Positions 28,256 through 39,563 of a stretch of 64,000 nucleotides of DNA are shown here, piece after piece (the first letter of the stretch is position 1; every line of letters begins with the position of its first letter). The stretch covers positions 1,987,263 through 2,051,262 of the forward strand of contig NZ_CP012036.1 of assembly GCF_001298445.1 (NCBI RefSeq), read 5' to 3'. The DNA is from Nostoc piscinale CENA21. GTDB lineage: Bacteria > Cyanobacteriota > Cyanobacteriia > Cyanobacteriales > Nostocaceae. Below the pieces are notes generated by a model that was not told the DNA's origin, did no database searches, and was given only the letters and a program-made list of their open reading frames with translations. A program made the position numbers and the translations under genes.

Positions 28256-29396
28256 TTATCTTGCTGCGCCTTTCCAGTGAATCAATTGGTTTCTCAGCCA
28301 TTGATGAATAGGGATAGGTAGTTTTGTTTTACCTAAGAACTTTAGTAGTTCCTTCATGTGCTGCATAGGATGTTTATTCTTACTTACAACCTCACCCCAG
28401 AAGAGTTTAAGCTTGAGATCAGCAGAAATACGGTTACTGTTCTTATTGCTCAATCTTTCATCATAATTTTTTTTTGGTGGAAGTCCAAGTAGTATCCTGA
28501 CAAGCTAATTCATTGGAACAGGTTAAAACCTTGATAAATTCGTTGCGTATTTCTTCAACCATCTTTTTTGCTCTTTCAGAACATTCTCTGGCTTTCAACT
28601 GTGCCTCTTCTGTCAGGCAGTAGTCAAAGGCTTGCTGTAATGCTTCGTCAGTGATTTTATCTGCCGTAAACACTACAGGCCAACCGATAGTTTCTGCTTG
28701 ACGTTTAATTTTTAGGCTGTCACCACCTGGATCGATAGAGAGCGTAGGAACTCCATTCTTAAGGGACAACACTGTCCCATGCAGTCGTGTCGTTATAACC
28801 ATATCCATTCGGGCAAGGATTGACTCAATCTCTGCTGGACTACGGAACCCTTGACTATTCGTATCTAAACGTGTATCTATTTCTACTACTGATATCTGTC
28901 GTGATGCCACAAGCCGTTGAATAGCAGCATAAGCAACTTCCTCAAAAGCGGCTCCATAAGGTTCAACTAAGCAAACACCCACAACAGGAACTAACTCTCG
29001 ACGTGACAAAAATGTAATATCGGGACGAGCACATACAGAACTATCCCGCTCAATCAAAATATCAAAAGGATTCCACTTTTCAAGTGGCTCAAGCATGGTT
29101 AAGTCAATTCCAATAGTCTGGCAGTTAGAAAAACGGTTCAGGAAATCATCTCCCCTTCTTTCTCTTCCGAAAGGGCCGCATACAAAAATTGCGTGTGAAT
29201 AGTTTTTTGGATCAGCAAGACGAAAATCTATTCCTCCTCTAAATGGAGGAATAACTGCAATATCGTAGGGGAAACCAACAGAATCAAGCCAATCACAGAC
29301 AAGTTCGGCAGCCAATAAGTCACCGGCTGTTGCACCTCCACCTTCTAAACTAAAGCAACCTGTAACAAGAGCCTTCACAAAAAATCTCCTTAACAA
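28256..29396 (-). CDS. Polysaccharide pyruvyl transferase family protein, one homopolymer frameshift
   Basis: The N-terminal part has the CsaB/polysaccharide pyruvyl transferase pattern: GCFSLEGGGATAGDLLAAELV, IFVCGPFG, and the hallmark TTRLHGTVLSLKNGVP followed by SIDPGGDS. The family adds pyruvate ketals to sugars, or is a related GT-B fold. The frame ends in a T9 run (28468-28476); removing one base joins it to the 65 residues ending at 28256 (NPIPIHQWLR-like tail), giving 379 residues. I therefore treat the small downstream frame as its C-terminus rather than a separate gene. Pyruvylation would make the polymer acidic. Confidence 0.8.
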
Positions 29397-29433
29397 ATGA
29401 GGGATAAATACAATTCGTAGTAGTTGATTGTAC

Positions 29434-30700
29434 TTATATGGGCTTTATCCATCGATGTTGGATAAGGACATTACCATAACCAGTTACCCTATTCACAGGG
29501 CGACCTCTTAAGTTTCCTTGCTCCACTTCAAAAAAGGCTGCTGCTTTAACATCATCTTGAAATTCTCCATCACACATGATTGCTGCATTGATCCGATAGC
29601 GACCAGGGATTAGTAATAATTCATCAATCTCGCAAATAAACTTTGTCTCTTGCTGCGGATGAGTCATATCCTCTTGACTATGTACAGATGAGTCAAAATA
29701 TGTGACTGGTTGACCATATTGGTCGTAAATAGTAAAACAGCAAGAAAGCCCTGAACGAATCCCAGTCACATGAAAAGTGAAAATAGCAGGAAACCCTGTT
29801 GCTAAAGTATGAGATGGATAATTTCTACTATTTGAAATTTCTATTTGGGAAAGTCGTAGATGACCCATACCCTGGCGATCTGTGCGTTTTAAAAGGTTAT
29901 GAACAGAGGCTTTTTCAAGTTTTGTTAGATAAGTCCTAATGGCTACATCTACTGTATCATCAGCTAAGATAGTTCCTTGCTCTAAAAAGATCCCACGACT
30001 ACAAAGTGCCTGAACAGTACCTAGATTATGACTTACGAATATAACTGTTCGGCCTTCTTGTGCCACATCCTCCATCTTACCCAAACACTTCTTTTGAAAC
30101 TGCACATCTCCCACTGCTAATACTTCATCAACAACTAAAATCTCTGGTTCTAAATGCGCTGCTACTGCAAATGCTAAACGGACATACATTCCCGATGAAT
30201 AACGCTTAACAGGTGTATCTAAAAATTTTTTCAATCTCTGCAAAATTAACAATTTCATCAAATTTTCTTTTAATGTCTGTTTGGCTCATACCCAAAATAG
30301 CACCATTGAGAAAAATATTTTCTCTCCCTGTTAGTTCTGGATGAAAACCTGTACCAACTTCTAATAAACTTGCCACTCTTCCTTTAATTGAAATTCTACC
30401 ATATGTAGGTTCTGTAATTCTACTCAAAATTTTTAATAGGGTTGATTTACCTGCCCCATTGGTACCAATAATTCCAACTCTATCTCCTTGCTTAATTTCA
30501 AATGAAAGATTTCTCAATGCCCAAAAATCCTCACTATAATTCGAGGTGTAATATTTTGGTTTATGGATTGACTTGATTAAAAATTTAGCTCTATCAACTA
30601 TAACATCTTGCAAAGTGTTATATTTACTTTTTAACTCTTTCTGGCGATTAATTATATATTTTTTGGCTAAATTTTCAACTTTGATTACTGGATTACTCAT
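29434..30700 (-). CDS. wzt: ABC transporter ATPase for polysaccharide export (Wzt-like), one homopolymer frameshift
   Basis: Reconstituted to 421 residues by removing one base from the run at 30226-30231 (FAEIEKFLDTPVKRYSSGMYV). The Walker A is GTNGAGKST, the signature YSSGM, the Walker B LVVDEV, and the H-loop VSHN. After about residue 270 follows a beta-rich C-terminal domain (IEISNSRNYP ... FHVTGIRSG ... YFDSSVHSQ) of the Wzt_C type. In O-antigen ABC exporters this domain recognises the finished, capped glycan. It energises the permease encoded directly upstream. Export of an undecaprenyl-linked polysaccharide across the inner membrane is the expected role. Confidence 0.9.
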
Positions 30701-30715
30701 ATAGTTAATTCCTAT

Positions 30716-31553
30716 TTAAATTACATCAGCAAATATCCGCTCCATTTTGCGGAAGTACAAAATTCCACTGATAAATAATAAAAATACTAATCCTACAGAC
30801 AAGACAAAACTGGGTAAGTCAATAATTAACTCATTTCCCAAAATTGCCCAGCGAAAACCATCAATTACTCCTACCATTGGATTTAAAGAGTAGAGTAAAC
30901 GCCATTGTATTGGCACAATACTGCTACTAAATCCCACTGGTGAAATGTAGAGTCCAAATTGCACAATAAAGGGTACAACGTAGCGAAAATCACGATATTG
31001 TACATTCAATGCTGCTAACCATAAACCTGCTCCTATTGCCGCTGCAAAAGCTATTAAAATAAAAAACGGTAGTGTTAAAATTCGCCAGGTTGGTACAAAA
31101 TCATACCATGCCATTAGCCCTAGCAAAATCATACCGGAAATCATGAAGTCTACAAAGCTAACAATTACGGCACTAGTCGGTACAATTAGACGAGGAAAAT
31201 ATACTTTAGAGAGTAAGTTAGAGTTATTAATTAAACTATTACTACATTCACTTAAAGCATTAGAAAAAAAACTGCCACGGCAATAAAGCAGAAAAAACTA
31301 AAATTGGGTAAGGAGCATCACCTTCAGAAGGTAGTTTTGCTAAATTACTAAATACTATTGTAAAGACCACCATTGTTAAAAATGGTCGAATTAACGCCCA
31401 TGTAATACCAATCACTGTTTGTTTATAGCGTACAAGAATATCACGCCAAGCTAAGAAATAAAACAATTCTTTGTATTGCCATAAATCTCGCCAATATTGT
31501 TGCTCTATACGACCTGCTTCTATAACTAATTCAGATTGAAATTTATTTTTCAT
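30716..31553 (-). CDS. wzm: ABC-2 type polysaccharide export permease (Wzm-like), one homopolymer frameshift
   Basis: The N-terminal part reads YKELFYFLAWRDILVRYKQTVIGITWALIRP, the classic Wzm/RfbA start. The C-terminal part has PVGFSSSIVP, LYSLNPMVGVIDGFRWAI and a final FRKMERIFADVI. The frame is split in the A8 run 31264-31271; deleting one base restores LPWQFFSNALSECSNSL and a 278-residue protein with six membrane helices. Lies 15 bases upstream of the ATPase gene, forming the exporter pair. Confidence 0.9.
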
Positions 31554-31655
31554 AATTTATATTTTCCAACTTAAATATCATATAAATAAACCATTTAACA
31601 ATGTTAATTACCATTTAATTTTTATCAAAACTTCAACATTAATTTAAATGATATT

Positions 31656-32618
31656 TTATCGTACAAGATTTAAGAATTGCCACCGCAAAAAACGGGTTAA
31701 ACTTCTCATACCATCGTAGCCATTTGTTCCAAAAAAGCGTATTAATAAGATTGCTAAACTGAGCCGTATATAGTTATTAGTCAAGCATATTTGTGGATAG
31801 TTACGGTAAGCTTGTTGACGGAAATATATTGCTTCTTCAATATTTCCTTCATCTATTGAGTTCCATGCTTGGTAGAGATTCATGTAGCTATAACTCCGGT
31901 TTTGCAAGTACAACAAATCGAAAGAAACTGATTGGAAGTTTTTATCTATGGTTCGGCGCAAATCTTTTACCATCTCCTGGCGCTTTTTAGACATACTATT
32001 GGTGTGCTGTCGCCATAAAGTTAACGGTTCTTTGACCACTGCAAATGGGTAATGAACTGCAATCCGAATCCACATATCTCGATCAGCTGCACCTGAGAGT
32101 TCGGGGTCAAACAGTCCAACTGTTTGAAAGCAACTCCGACGAACCATCGCTGAACTACCATTGCCAATCATGTTAGCCACGAGAATTTGCTTCCAGACAT
32201 TTCCTTCGAGTCGGGATGCAAGTACTCTATTTATAGGCTTAGCAAAAGTATCAACCAGATGTGTCCAAGTATAAACCAGACCTGCTTCTGGATATTCCTC
32301 AAAACGAAGTATTTGTTTTTCCAGTTTAGTTGGTTTCCACAAATCGTCTGCATCTAAGAACGCTAAATACTCTCCGTTTGACTGCATGATGCCTGTATTC
32401 CGTGCAGCAGAAACGCCCTGATTTTCCTGTGAAATCAGTTTGACTCGCTCATCTGTAATATTATTAGCCCATTGCACAATATTGTCTGAACTACCATCAT
32501 TGACAATTAGCAATTCTAAGTCAGAAAAAGTTTGTGCTAAAACACTTTCTACCGTTTCTGGAAGGAATTGCATAGCATTGTATGCGGGAATAACTACAGT
32601 AACTTTTGGCATATTCAA
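31656..32618 (-). CDS. GT2-family glycosyltransferase
   Basis: 320 residues, intact. VVIPAYNAMQFLPETVESVL at the N-terminus, VNDGSSDN, AARNTGI, LDADDLW and the acceptor motif GLFDPELSGAADRDMW are all standard for GT2 enzymes. The stop/start overlap with the upstream GT4 gene is 4 bases. Presumably transfers a sugar to a growing lipid-linked oligosaccharide. Confidence 0.9.
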   Translation of the reverse strand: MNMPKVTVVIPAYNAMQFLPETVESVLAQTFSDLELLIVNDGSSDNIVQWANNITDERVKLISQENQGVSAARNTGIMQSNGEYLAFLDADDLWKPTKLEKQILRFEEYPEAGLVYTWTHLVDTFAKPINRVLASRLEGNVWKQILVANMIGNGSSAMVRRSCFQTVGLFDPELSGAADRDMWIRIAVHYPFAVVKEPLTLWRQHTNSMSKKRQEMVKDLRRTIDKNFQSVSFDLLYLQNRSYSYMNLYQAWNSIDEGNIEEAIYFRQQAYRNYPQICLTNNYIRLSLAILLIRFFGTNGYDGMRSLTRFLRWQFLNLVR

Positions 32619-33805
32619 CTCTTTAAAGTAAGTTGTTGAGATTGGTTAATCATTTGTATGATTAAATCGCGATAGCGTAGGGCAACAATATCCCAGCTAA
32701 AACGCATAGCATTCTGTCTAGGCTGCATTTTCCAATTTCTACTCAAAGCTTCTGCGATGGTGGCAGCATAAGCATCTACATCAGTCACGTCGCATAAGAT
32801 GCCACCATCAGCAACAATGTAACGCCGCATTTCATCATTAGTTGCAACTACTGGTAAGCCGCAAGCCATTGCTTGTATATAGGCTTGTCCGAATGGTTCA
32901 TCTATAGAAGGAAGGGTAAATATATCTGCACATCGATAGACATCAGGCATTTGATGAAAAGGAAATTTCTTGATTACAAAGCGCTTAATTCCCAGTAATT
33001 CTTCACCTAGCGTTTGAAAATAATTGTGATCAGGGCCATCTCCACAAAGTAAAAGACTAACTTCAGGTAAACGTGCGATCGCTCGAATTGCCAATTCAAC
33101 TCGTTTGTGATCACTACGATTCAAACTAGCAACACACAAAGCTATAGGCTTTTTCAGACCCACATCAATATAAGTACCTTCTGGCTTAAACCATCCAATA
33201 TCTACACCGTTCGGAATGATTGTGACAGCCTGATTTGGATGTAAACCTGTAACAAATTCCACCATCTTTTGAGAGAAAACAACTAGATGATTTGGATGAA
33301 ATCTTAGACTTCGCGCTAGTGAGCGTCCACCATTAGTCAAGCCAGTATGTGCTTTGAACAGAATTGGTGTACCAGTCAGTTTTCTCACAAAAGCAGCCAT
33401 TGCCAACCCGCCATAGTCATTGCAGGGAAAAATCAAATCAGCTGGCTGCTTTAAAAGTCGCAAAGCACAGGGTAAAAAACTAGTTAAATGCTCAATGACT
33501 ATATCAGGATGGGTGCAAAATTTACTCATTGCTGAGTAAATCAAAGGATTTTGTAATATCTGACGAGCCTTTACACGCGTAATACCACCAGTAGGGTAGT
33601 AAAAAGGACTGCAAGGAGATCCTGCGAGTAGTTCTATCTCGAAATCCGAACCAAGGCGATGAGCAATCTCAATCGCAAAGTTTTCTGTACCACCACTCCA
33701 ATTAACTCCTGCACAGGGATGAACTATGGCAACTTTGTAAGTCTTTTGAGACTTGCTGCTCTCTTTTTGATTATTCTTCCAGCCGATAAATTTTTGTGTA
33801 ATCAT
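32615..33805 (-). CDS. GT4-family glycosyltransferase
   Basis: 396 residues, GT-B fold. The N-terminal donor/acceptor half begins at KVAIVHPCAGVNWSGGTENFA. The C-terminal half has PNGVDIGWFKP, LCVASLNRSDHKRVELAI, SLLLCGDGP and the phosphate-binding EPFGQAYIQAMACGLPVVAT with the E-x7-E motif. Overlaps the next GT2 gene by 4 bases. Role: sugar transfer in the same pathway; specificity unknown. Confidence 0.9.
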   Translation of the reverse strand: MITQKFIGWKNNQKESSKSQKTYKVAIVHPCAGVNWSGGTENFAIEIAHRLGSDFEIELLAGSPCSPFYYPTGGITRVKARQILQNPLIYSAMSKFCTHPDIVIEHLTSFLPCALRLLKQPADLIFPCNDYGGLAMAAFVRKLTGTPILFKAHTGLTNGGRSLARSLRFHPNHLVVFSQKMVEFVTGLHPNQAVTIIPNGVDIGWFKPEGTYIDVGLKKPIALCVASLNRSDHKRVELAIRAIARLPEVSLLLCGDGPDHNYFQTLGEELLGIKRFVIKKFPFHQMPDVYRCADIFTLPSIDEPFGQAYIQAMACGLPVVATNDEMRRYIVADGGILCDVTDVDAYAATIAEALSRNWKMQPRQNAMRFSWDIVALRYRDLIIQMINQSQQLTLKS

Positions 33806-33860
33806 ATTTTTACTTTATTGCTTATTTTCTTTTAGATATTCCTTCTTGTCTTCAATTAAA

Positions 33861-34941
33861 CTATTCAATTTTAGCTACTATTAGTTTTGTGATTACTACT
33901 AAAGGTTTTTCCAAATATTTATAAATAAAACAACCAAAGACTAAAGATATACTAATAATTATTAAACCCAAAAAATTTATTTCCATAATATTTTCAATAA
34001 TATCAGGTTTTGCCGAGTAAATAAATTTAGTTATATTATTTATAAAAAAGCCGTGAGTTAAATAAATAGAATAAGAAGCATTACCTAAATAAATAAAGGC
34101 ATTGTGTATATTGATTTGATTTTTAAATTCTAAATTAACCAAACCTATAATTAATAAGGCTGATACTATTCCGAAAAATATTACTCGTAATTCTTGATAT
34201 ATCAAAAGGTAGGAAAAATTTACTATTGATAAACTATACAATAACAATGCGCTTAAAATTATTTTTTTTTTCATTTTTTATGGAGCCTTTCAAAAATATA
34301 TAAGCGGTCAAACAACCTAAAAAGAACTGTAAATTATGTAAATTAAAAACAAAATCTAAAATCAAATTATTTGAAATATCAGTTATAGCTAGAAAATTGA
34401 GAATTATTCCACACAACCAAAACATGATCATTAGAAAAGAAAACTTTGGTTTAAACCATATAGCTAGCCCAAATAAAATATAAAAAAGCATTTCAGAGCT
34501 TAATGTCCAACTTACTCCTAAAAAACTACTAGAAAGTATATTTCGATCTTGAGGGAATAAAAGAAAAGCCTTAACAATTTCGACAAAATTACGCTGACTA
34601 GTATCGACATCGTAATTAAATAAAAAAGAAGAAATTAATTTTGTGGCTAAAATTATCCAGTAAAGGGGATAAATACGGATAATTCGTTTGATAAAAAATA
34701 ATTTAGTTTTAGATTTATCACCAATATCATGATGATGATTATAAAAGATAATAAAACCGCTGATTACAAAAAACAAATCTACACCTGAACCACCAAAATT
34801 GAATAGAGAAAAGAAAAAATCTCGATTGAAATTCTGATTAAATATTAAATCCGTATGTGCCAAAACTACAAGAAGTGCTGCCATTCCCCGCAAAGCTTGG
34901 ATGAGAGTAATTTTTTTCTTAAATTTTAAAGAATTAGTCAT
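33861..34941 (-). CDS. Acyltransferase 3 family membrane protein, one homopolymer frameshift
   Basis: Starts LIQALRGMAALLVVLAHTDL (R-x10-H motif), then GVDLFFVISGFIIFY and FFIKRIIRIYPLYW: the O-acetyltransferase (acyltransferase-3, OafA-like) signature with about ten membrane spans. It is split in the T10 run 34262-34271; removing one base gives one 359-residue protein (KNEKKKIILSALLLYSLS). The expected function is O-acylation of the exported glycan, across the membrane. Base composition is even more AT-rich than the neighbours, which may indicate separate acquisition. Confidence 0.85.
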
Positions 34942-35098
34942 TGAAGTTTATCTAGCGATGCTATTTTTCAGAATTATTGGTCTTAACAATGCTTGTTTTT
35001 TAGAAAAGTCAAACAATTTTTGATGGATAAAAGAGTTAAATATCGAATGTTTTAAATCAAGTAACCTGTCATAAAAAAGTTTGATGCAATAAAATAAT

Positions 35099-35802
35099 TT
35101 ACTTAGCTAATATCATTAGAGAATAACCACCAAGAACACGGACAGCTAAATCCTGATGAAGAGAATAAAAAACTTTCCTTGGTATTCTGGCGATATGATT
35201 TCTGATTGATTTAGCTGGTAGTTCAACGTATCCAGCAGTATAGAAGTAATCTAGAAATTCATAACCACAATCTTTCAGTAATTCCAAAGCTGTTTCTTTT
35301 GTAAAATAATGGATATGTCCTACAGATTTTCTTAGCTTGATAATTGGCTTTGTTCGCAAAACTGACTGTACTGAAATATCTAAGGGTATGTGAAAAATTT
35401 TATATTTACTCTTACATTTGATATTTCTCAAGAAACTGAAGTAGTCTTCTAAATGCTCTAGTAAATCAATTACTAAAATCATATCAAAAAAAACAGCATT
35501 TTTTTTGTGTAATAATCTGCTATTTCAAATTGAAGATTTTCATTAGAGTGAATTTGACAAAACTCAATTGCTTGTGGAGAAATATCATATCCCCAAAATT
35601 TGCAATCATTACTCATATTTTTTTGTAATTGCTGAAGTATTCCTCCAGCACCACATCCTACTTCACAGATTGTGTTTGGTGAAAGTTTATTCTGCGTGAT
35701 AATTTTGATAATTTGCTGTGCTTTCCAAGGTGAATCTTCGACGTGCCAATTTGGATTGTTCTGTAGATATTTGCCATCCGTATAAATTTGCTGTGAAATC
35801 AT
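35099..35802 (-). CDS. Class I SAM-dependent methyltransferase, homopolymer frameshift
   Basis: Motif I (ICEVGCGAGGIL) at about 46-57 and a motif II/III zone (FFDMILVIDLLEHLEDYF) in the next frame. The break lies in the T8 run 35499-35506 (a second 8-base run is at 35486-35493). Joining needs +1 or -2 bases, giving about 233-234 residues. LLKDCGYEFLDYFYTAGY at the C-terminus also fits a Methyltransf_11-type enzyme. Probably modifies a glycan sugar. Confidence 0.8.
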
Positions 35803-35851
35803 TGATTAACTCCTCAAACAGTGAACCTATTAAGTTAGAAGATAAATGGTA

Positions 35852-37297
35852 TTAAAGTAGACCTTCTTCAGGCTGTCGTTCATTCCAGTTCCAACCAGCT
35901 ACTGCCAACAAAAGCCACCAATAGAAGAAGAGAGTGGTGTGAGTCAATATGTTGTCTGTACACATTCCCACGAGTAGTCCAGACAAAATAGCCATCAGGG
36001 TTAAGCAGATATCTCGCCGAGAACTTTTGGGAGGTGAAGACCGCATTAACTGAACAAGACGAATAAACTGCGCCCCAAGAAAGACGATAAAAGCTGCTAA
36101 ACCAACTATTCCTCCTTCAGCTAAGGCACGAATATAATCGTTGTGTGCATAATAGCCAGTAAAAATAGTTAAGTAAGGAGTAGTACCTAAACCGTAACCA
36201 AAAATTGGTGAATTTTGCCAAGCTTGCAGTAAGAAAGTCCATTGAGCAATTCTCCAATTAAAACTGTTTCCATCTGAATTTGACAATAAAATAGCCCGTG
36301 ATATATCAATGTCTGGATTCAAAAGTGGAGTTGCTAAGATAGAATTTAAACGCTCTTGTCCAAATTCAGTACTAGTGAATAAGCTGATTATTACTACAAA
36401 GAGTAATATGCCAGTGAGTAAATTGAGTAAGTTCAATTTAGGAATAATTAACACTAGTAAAAAAACCAATAGCATGAATAAAATAGTTAGAGCTTTGGTG
36501 CTAACTATGAAAAAAGCAAGTGTAGCCAGCAGTAGTATCCACGGCAAACGTTGGTATTTCCGTCCTATTTGCCAACAGGTTAAGCCAATAAATAGCAATA
36601 AGAATGATGCAAAGGTAGCTGGATGACCAAGAGTACCATTAATCCGAGAACCCACTTCAAATTGCCCATGAGTGTCAAACACAAGAAAAGGGGGAAGAAG
36701 TGAAGGAGGTATTAATACTTGGATTAATGCTATTGTCAGTGGTATGACCAAACTGAAGAACAAAGTTGCAATCACTTTTTCAGGAGGAATCCGCTCCTGA
36801 AGTTGCATTACTAACAGATAGGCCATCAGCCAGGAGAATAGGCGTACCCACTCACGCATACCAACTAATAAAGCATTTGATGTAAGTGAAGGTTCTAGTG
36901 CTAACCCACCTAAAGGTAATAGTATTAGCCATAGCCCTTGTAATGCGACCCAGCTAGCAAAGAACCACCAAAATCCATCAGTACGGACAATGCGACCTGT
37001 CAACAACGAGACTATTACATACAGCACAGTCAGAGCATCTAGCCCAATAGCAAAGGCGGCTGGTATTTGTTGAGCCGAGAAAACATCCAAAGAGCTACGC
37101 AATATTAATAACCCCAATACGGCTTGCTCAAATTTACTAAAGAAGTAATAAACTATCCCGATTGCAACTATGGCTAACCCCAATAACTTGGGGCTAGTTA
37201 CTGCCAAGAATCCTGCAACCATAGCAGCCCCCACACCTACCAACCAAAGCAAAATTGCTAAAGCCACAGAGCGATTTGCGCTTTGATTATTTAACAT
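35852..37297 (-). CDS. O-antigen polymerase/ligase family membrane protein (Wzy/WaaL-like)
   Basis: 481 residues with about ten to twelve membrane helices and one larger periplasmic loop. The loop region has the ligase/polymerase feature FGYGLGTTPYLTIFTGYYAHNDYIRALAEGG (HNDYIRALAE is diagnostic). It would polymerise repeat units or join the glycan to an acceptor in the periplasm. It overlaps the Wzc gene by 11 bases at its start, so the two are translated together; polymerase and Wzc normally set chain length jointly. Confidence 0.85.
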   Translation of the reverse strand: MLNNQSANRSVALAILLWLVGVGAAMVAGFLAVTSPKLLGLAIVAIGIVYYFFSKFEQAVLGLLILRSSLDVFSAQQIPAAFAIGLDALTVLYVIVSLLTGRIVRTDGFWWFFASWVALQGLWLILLPLGGLALEPSLTSNALLVGMREWVRLFSWLMAYLLVMQLQERIPPEKVIATLFFSLVIPLTIALIQVLIPPSLLPPFLVFDTHGQFEVGSRINGTLGHPATFASFLLLFIGLTCWQIGRKYQRLPWILLLATLAFFIVSTKALTILFMLLVFLLVLIIPKLNLLNLLTGILLFVVIISLFTSTEFGQERLNSILATPLLNPDIDISRAILLSNSDGNSFNWRIAQWTFLLQAWQNSPIFGYGLGTTPYLTIFTGYYAHNDYIRALAEGGIVGLAAFIVFLGAQFIRLVQLMRSSPPKSSRRDICLTLMAILSGLLVGMCTDNILTHTTLFFYWWLLLAVAGWNWNERQPEEGLL

Positions 37298-39445
37298 CTT
37301 CAGACTCCAAGCGATCGCTAGAAGTGTGAGAGACTTTTTGAGTGGTCAAACGTCTTTGAGATTGGTATGTATAAACAGAATTGCGGTAATATTTTTCCAC
37401 ATCAGTAGTCATGTCATTCATCACGCCTCCCAATATGGGTATGCCATTTCCAGTTAATTCTGATACTGTCTTTTGCAGAACCTCCTTACGAGTCAAGTTG
37501 GGACGGGTGACCAAAACCATTCCGTGGCTTTGCTGAGTCAATGTAGCAGCGTCAATGCTTGCACATAAAGGGGCGGTATCTATAATTACTAAATCAAAAT
37601 GTGCGGCGGCTTCTGTCATTAAGGATTTCATGGCTGTAGACTCTAGCAACTGAGAAGGATGTTGGTATAATTCACCACAAGTTAAGATTGAAAGATTTTC
37701 AATTGCTGTTGGGCGTATCACTTCCAGTAGAGATTGATTTTTTTTCTAGAACCTCGCTGATTCCTGGTGTTGCAGTTAAATCAAATAATTGATGTTGTAT
37801 TGGTTTATGTAAGTCGGCATCAATAATCAATGTGCGGCGTGACAACATAGCAGAGACAGTAGCTAGATGTGAAACGACAATTGATTTACCTTCACCAGAG
37901 AGGGCGCTACTAACAACTATCAGTCGCAAGTTCTCACGGCAGCGAAATTCTAGGGTCTTGAGAAGCATTCGATAAGGCTCAATCAAACCCGCATCATTTA
38001 AGAAACTGTCTACGGAATCTAGCTTCAGGGTGGTAGCTGTCAGACGTGGCAATACTCCTAGCAATGGCAACTTGAGTAACTCTTCTGCCTGCGACACATC
38101 TCTCAAGGTGTTATCCAACACCTCCAATAACAACACAACCCCAACGGTTAAAATCATCCCAAAGAAACTAGCAATTACTAGCACTACTGACTGCTTGGGT
38201 GATGCAGGTGTATCAGGTACTGTCGCTTTAGCAATAATACGGATATTGCTGACTAGTTGAGCCTCAGCGATCCGTGCTTCTTCCAATTTGCTTTGTAGTA
38301 ATTTCAGAGAATCTGCCGCTTCTTGTCGTTGGCGAACAAGAGTGTTGAGAGTTTCTTGTTTAATTGGCAGTTGTACTAGATTAGCCTGAAGTTTAGCACG
38401 CTGGACTTGAACAGTCTTGAGTTTATTTTCCAAGGCTGATCGCTCGATTTTTTGAGTAATCAGTTGAGATGTCAAGTTCTGCGATAGCTGATCGTTGGCG
38501 ACTTTTTCTGGTGCGATCGCCCTATTATTAGGTGAAACCAAAGCCAGTTTTTGTAGATACAACTGACGTAAAACATCCCGTCGTTCGATTAAGTTGAGCA
38601 AGCTAGGATGATTTTCAGTAAAACGCACACGAGCCTCTACTACCTGTGCCTCTAATTCCACCAATTTAGCCCGTAAATTTCTCAGTTCTTCATCCCCACC
38701 ACCACGTACTGCTGAATAAGCATTGTTGAGATTGTCAGCTTTGGTAATTTGCTCTAAATTAGCAATCCGAGACAAAGTTTGTTGCAGTTCACCTACAAGA
38801 GTCCGCTCTTGATTTTCGATTGTTGCTAAACTTTCTACTAAAGTTTTTGTTTGTTCTTCTATAGAGACAATGCCACTTTTTTTTCCTGTAGATGTTTTCA
38901 GATGCTTCCGCTATTTTCAGCCGCGATCGCTGTTTAGGAACTTCAACTTCTAAAAATTGCCTCACAGAACGAGCTTCGGAACTAATTGTATCTGCACTTT
39001 CCTTGACCATTGTTTCTGACACAGCATTCAGAATCTTGGCAGCTAAATCAGGATCTGGTGAGCGATAACTTAGTTCCAGAATGTTGGTCGCTGGAATAAC
39101 CTTGACTTTCAAATTCCCACTCAGTTCAGCGGTTGAGATGCTTTCTGGAGGAGAAATTTGTGTGATCGCTTTTTGCAAAACTTGTTGCGACTTAATTAAT
39201 TCTGCTTGAGTAGCCAGCGGGTTAGAACCTCCAGGTGTAGTTACAGGCACTTGGCTGAGGTCACGTCCTAATTGAGAGACGCTTACTTGTTTTTCGTCTA
39301 GTATTAGCCGCCCGGAAGTTTCATACAATCTTGGGGCAACAGCCAAGTAGACAACTGACCCACCAATGACTGAAGTAAATGTAGTTATGGCAGGTATACT
39401 ACGCCGTTTCAAAACCTTTACTAAAGATGAAATTTCTTTTCCCAT
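37287..39445 (-). CDS. wzc: Wzc-type chain-length regulator and tyrosine kinase, two homopolymer frameshifts
   Basis: Reconstituted to 718 residues by removing one base each from T8 runs 37738-37745 and 38877-38884. Domain order: Wzz-like N-terminus with first membrane helix (about 15-35), coiled-coil region (IENQERTL ... LEAQVVEARVRF), second helix (VVLVIASFFGMILTVGVVLLL), then the BY-kinase domain with Walker A GEGKS, Walker A' LIIDAD and Walker B LVIIDTAPL. The C-terminus has a tyrosine cluster (YYRNSVYTY) for autophosphorylation. It controls polymer length together with the neighbouring polymerase. Confidence 0.9.
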
Positions 39446-39563
39446 TAGCTTTCGCTACCTCAACTACTTTGTAGGAAATAACAGGCTGATACATCCTGAA
39501 ATTCAACTTGATTTTTTCTGTACAGAAATCTAGATATTTTTTGAATTTCATTACACAAAATAA

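Noticed and set aside
28256..28453. Separate small gene of 65 codons
   Set aside because: It continues the pyruvyl transferase frame once the T9 run 28468-28476 is shortened by one base, and its start would be a TTG with no ribosome-binding site.
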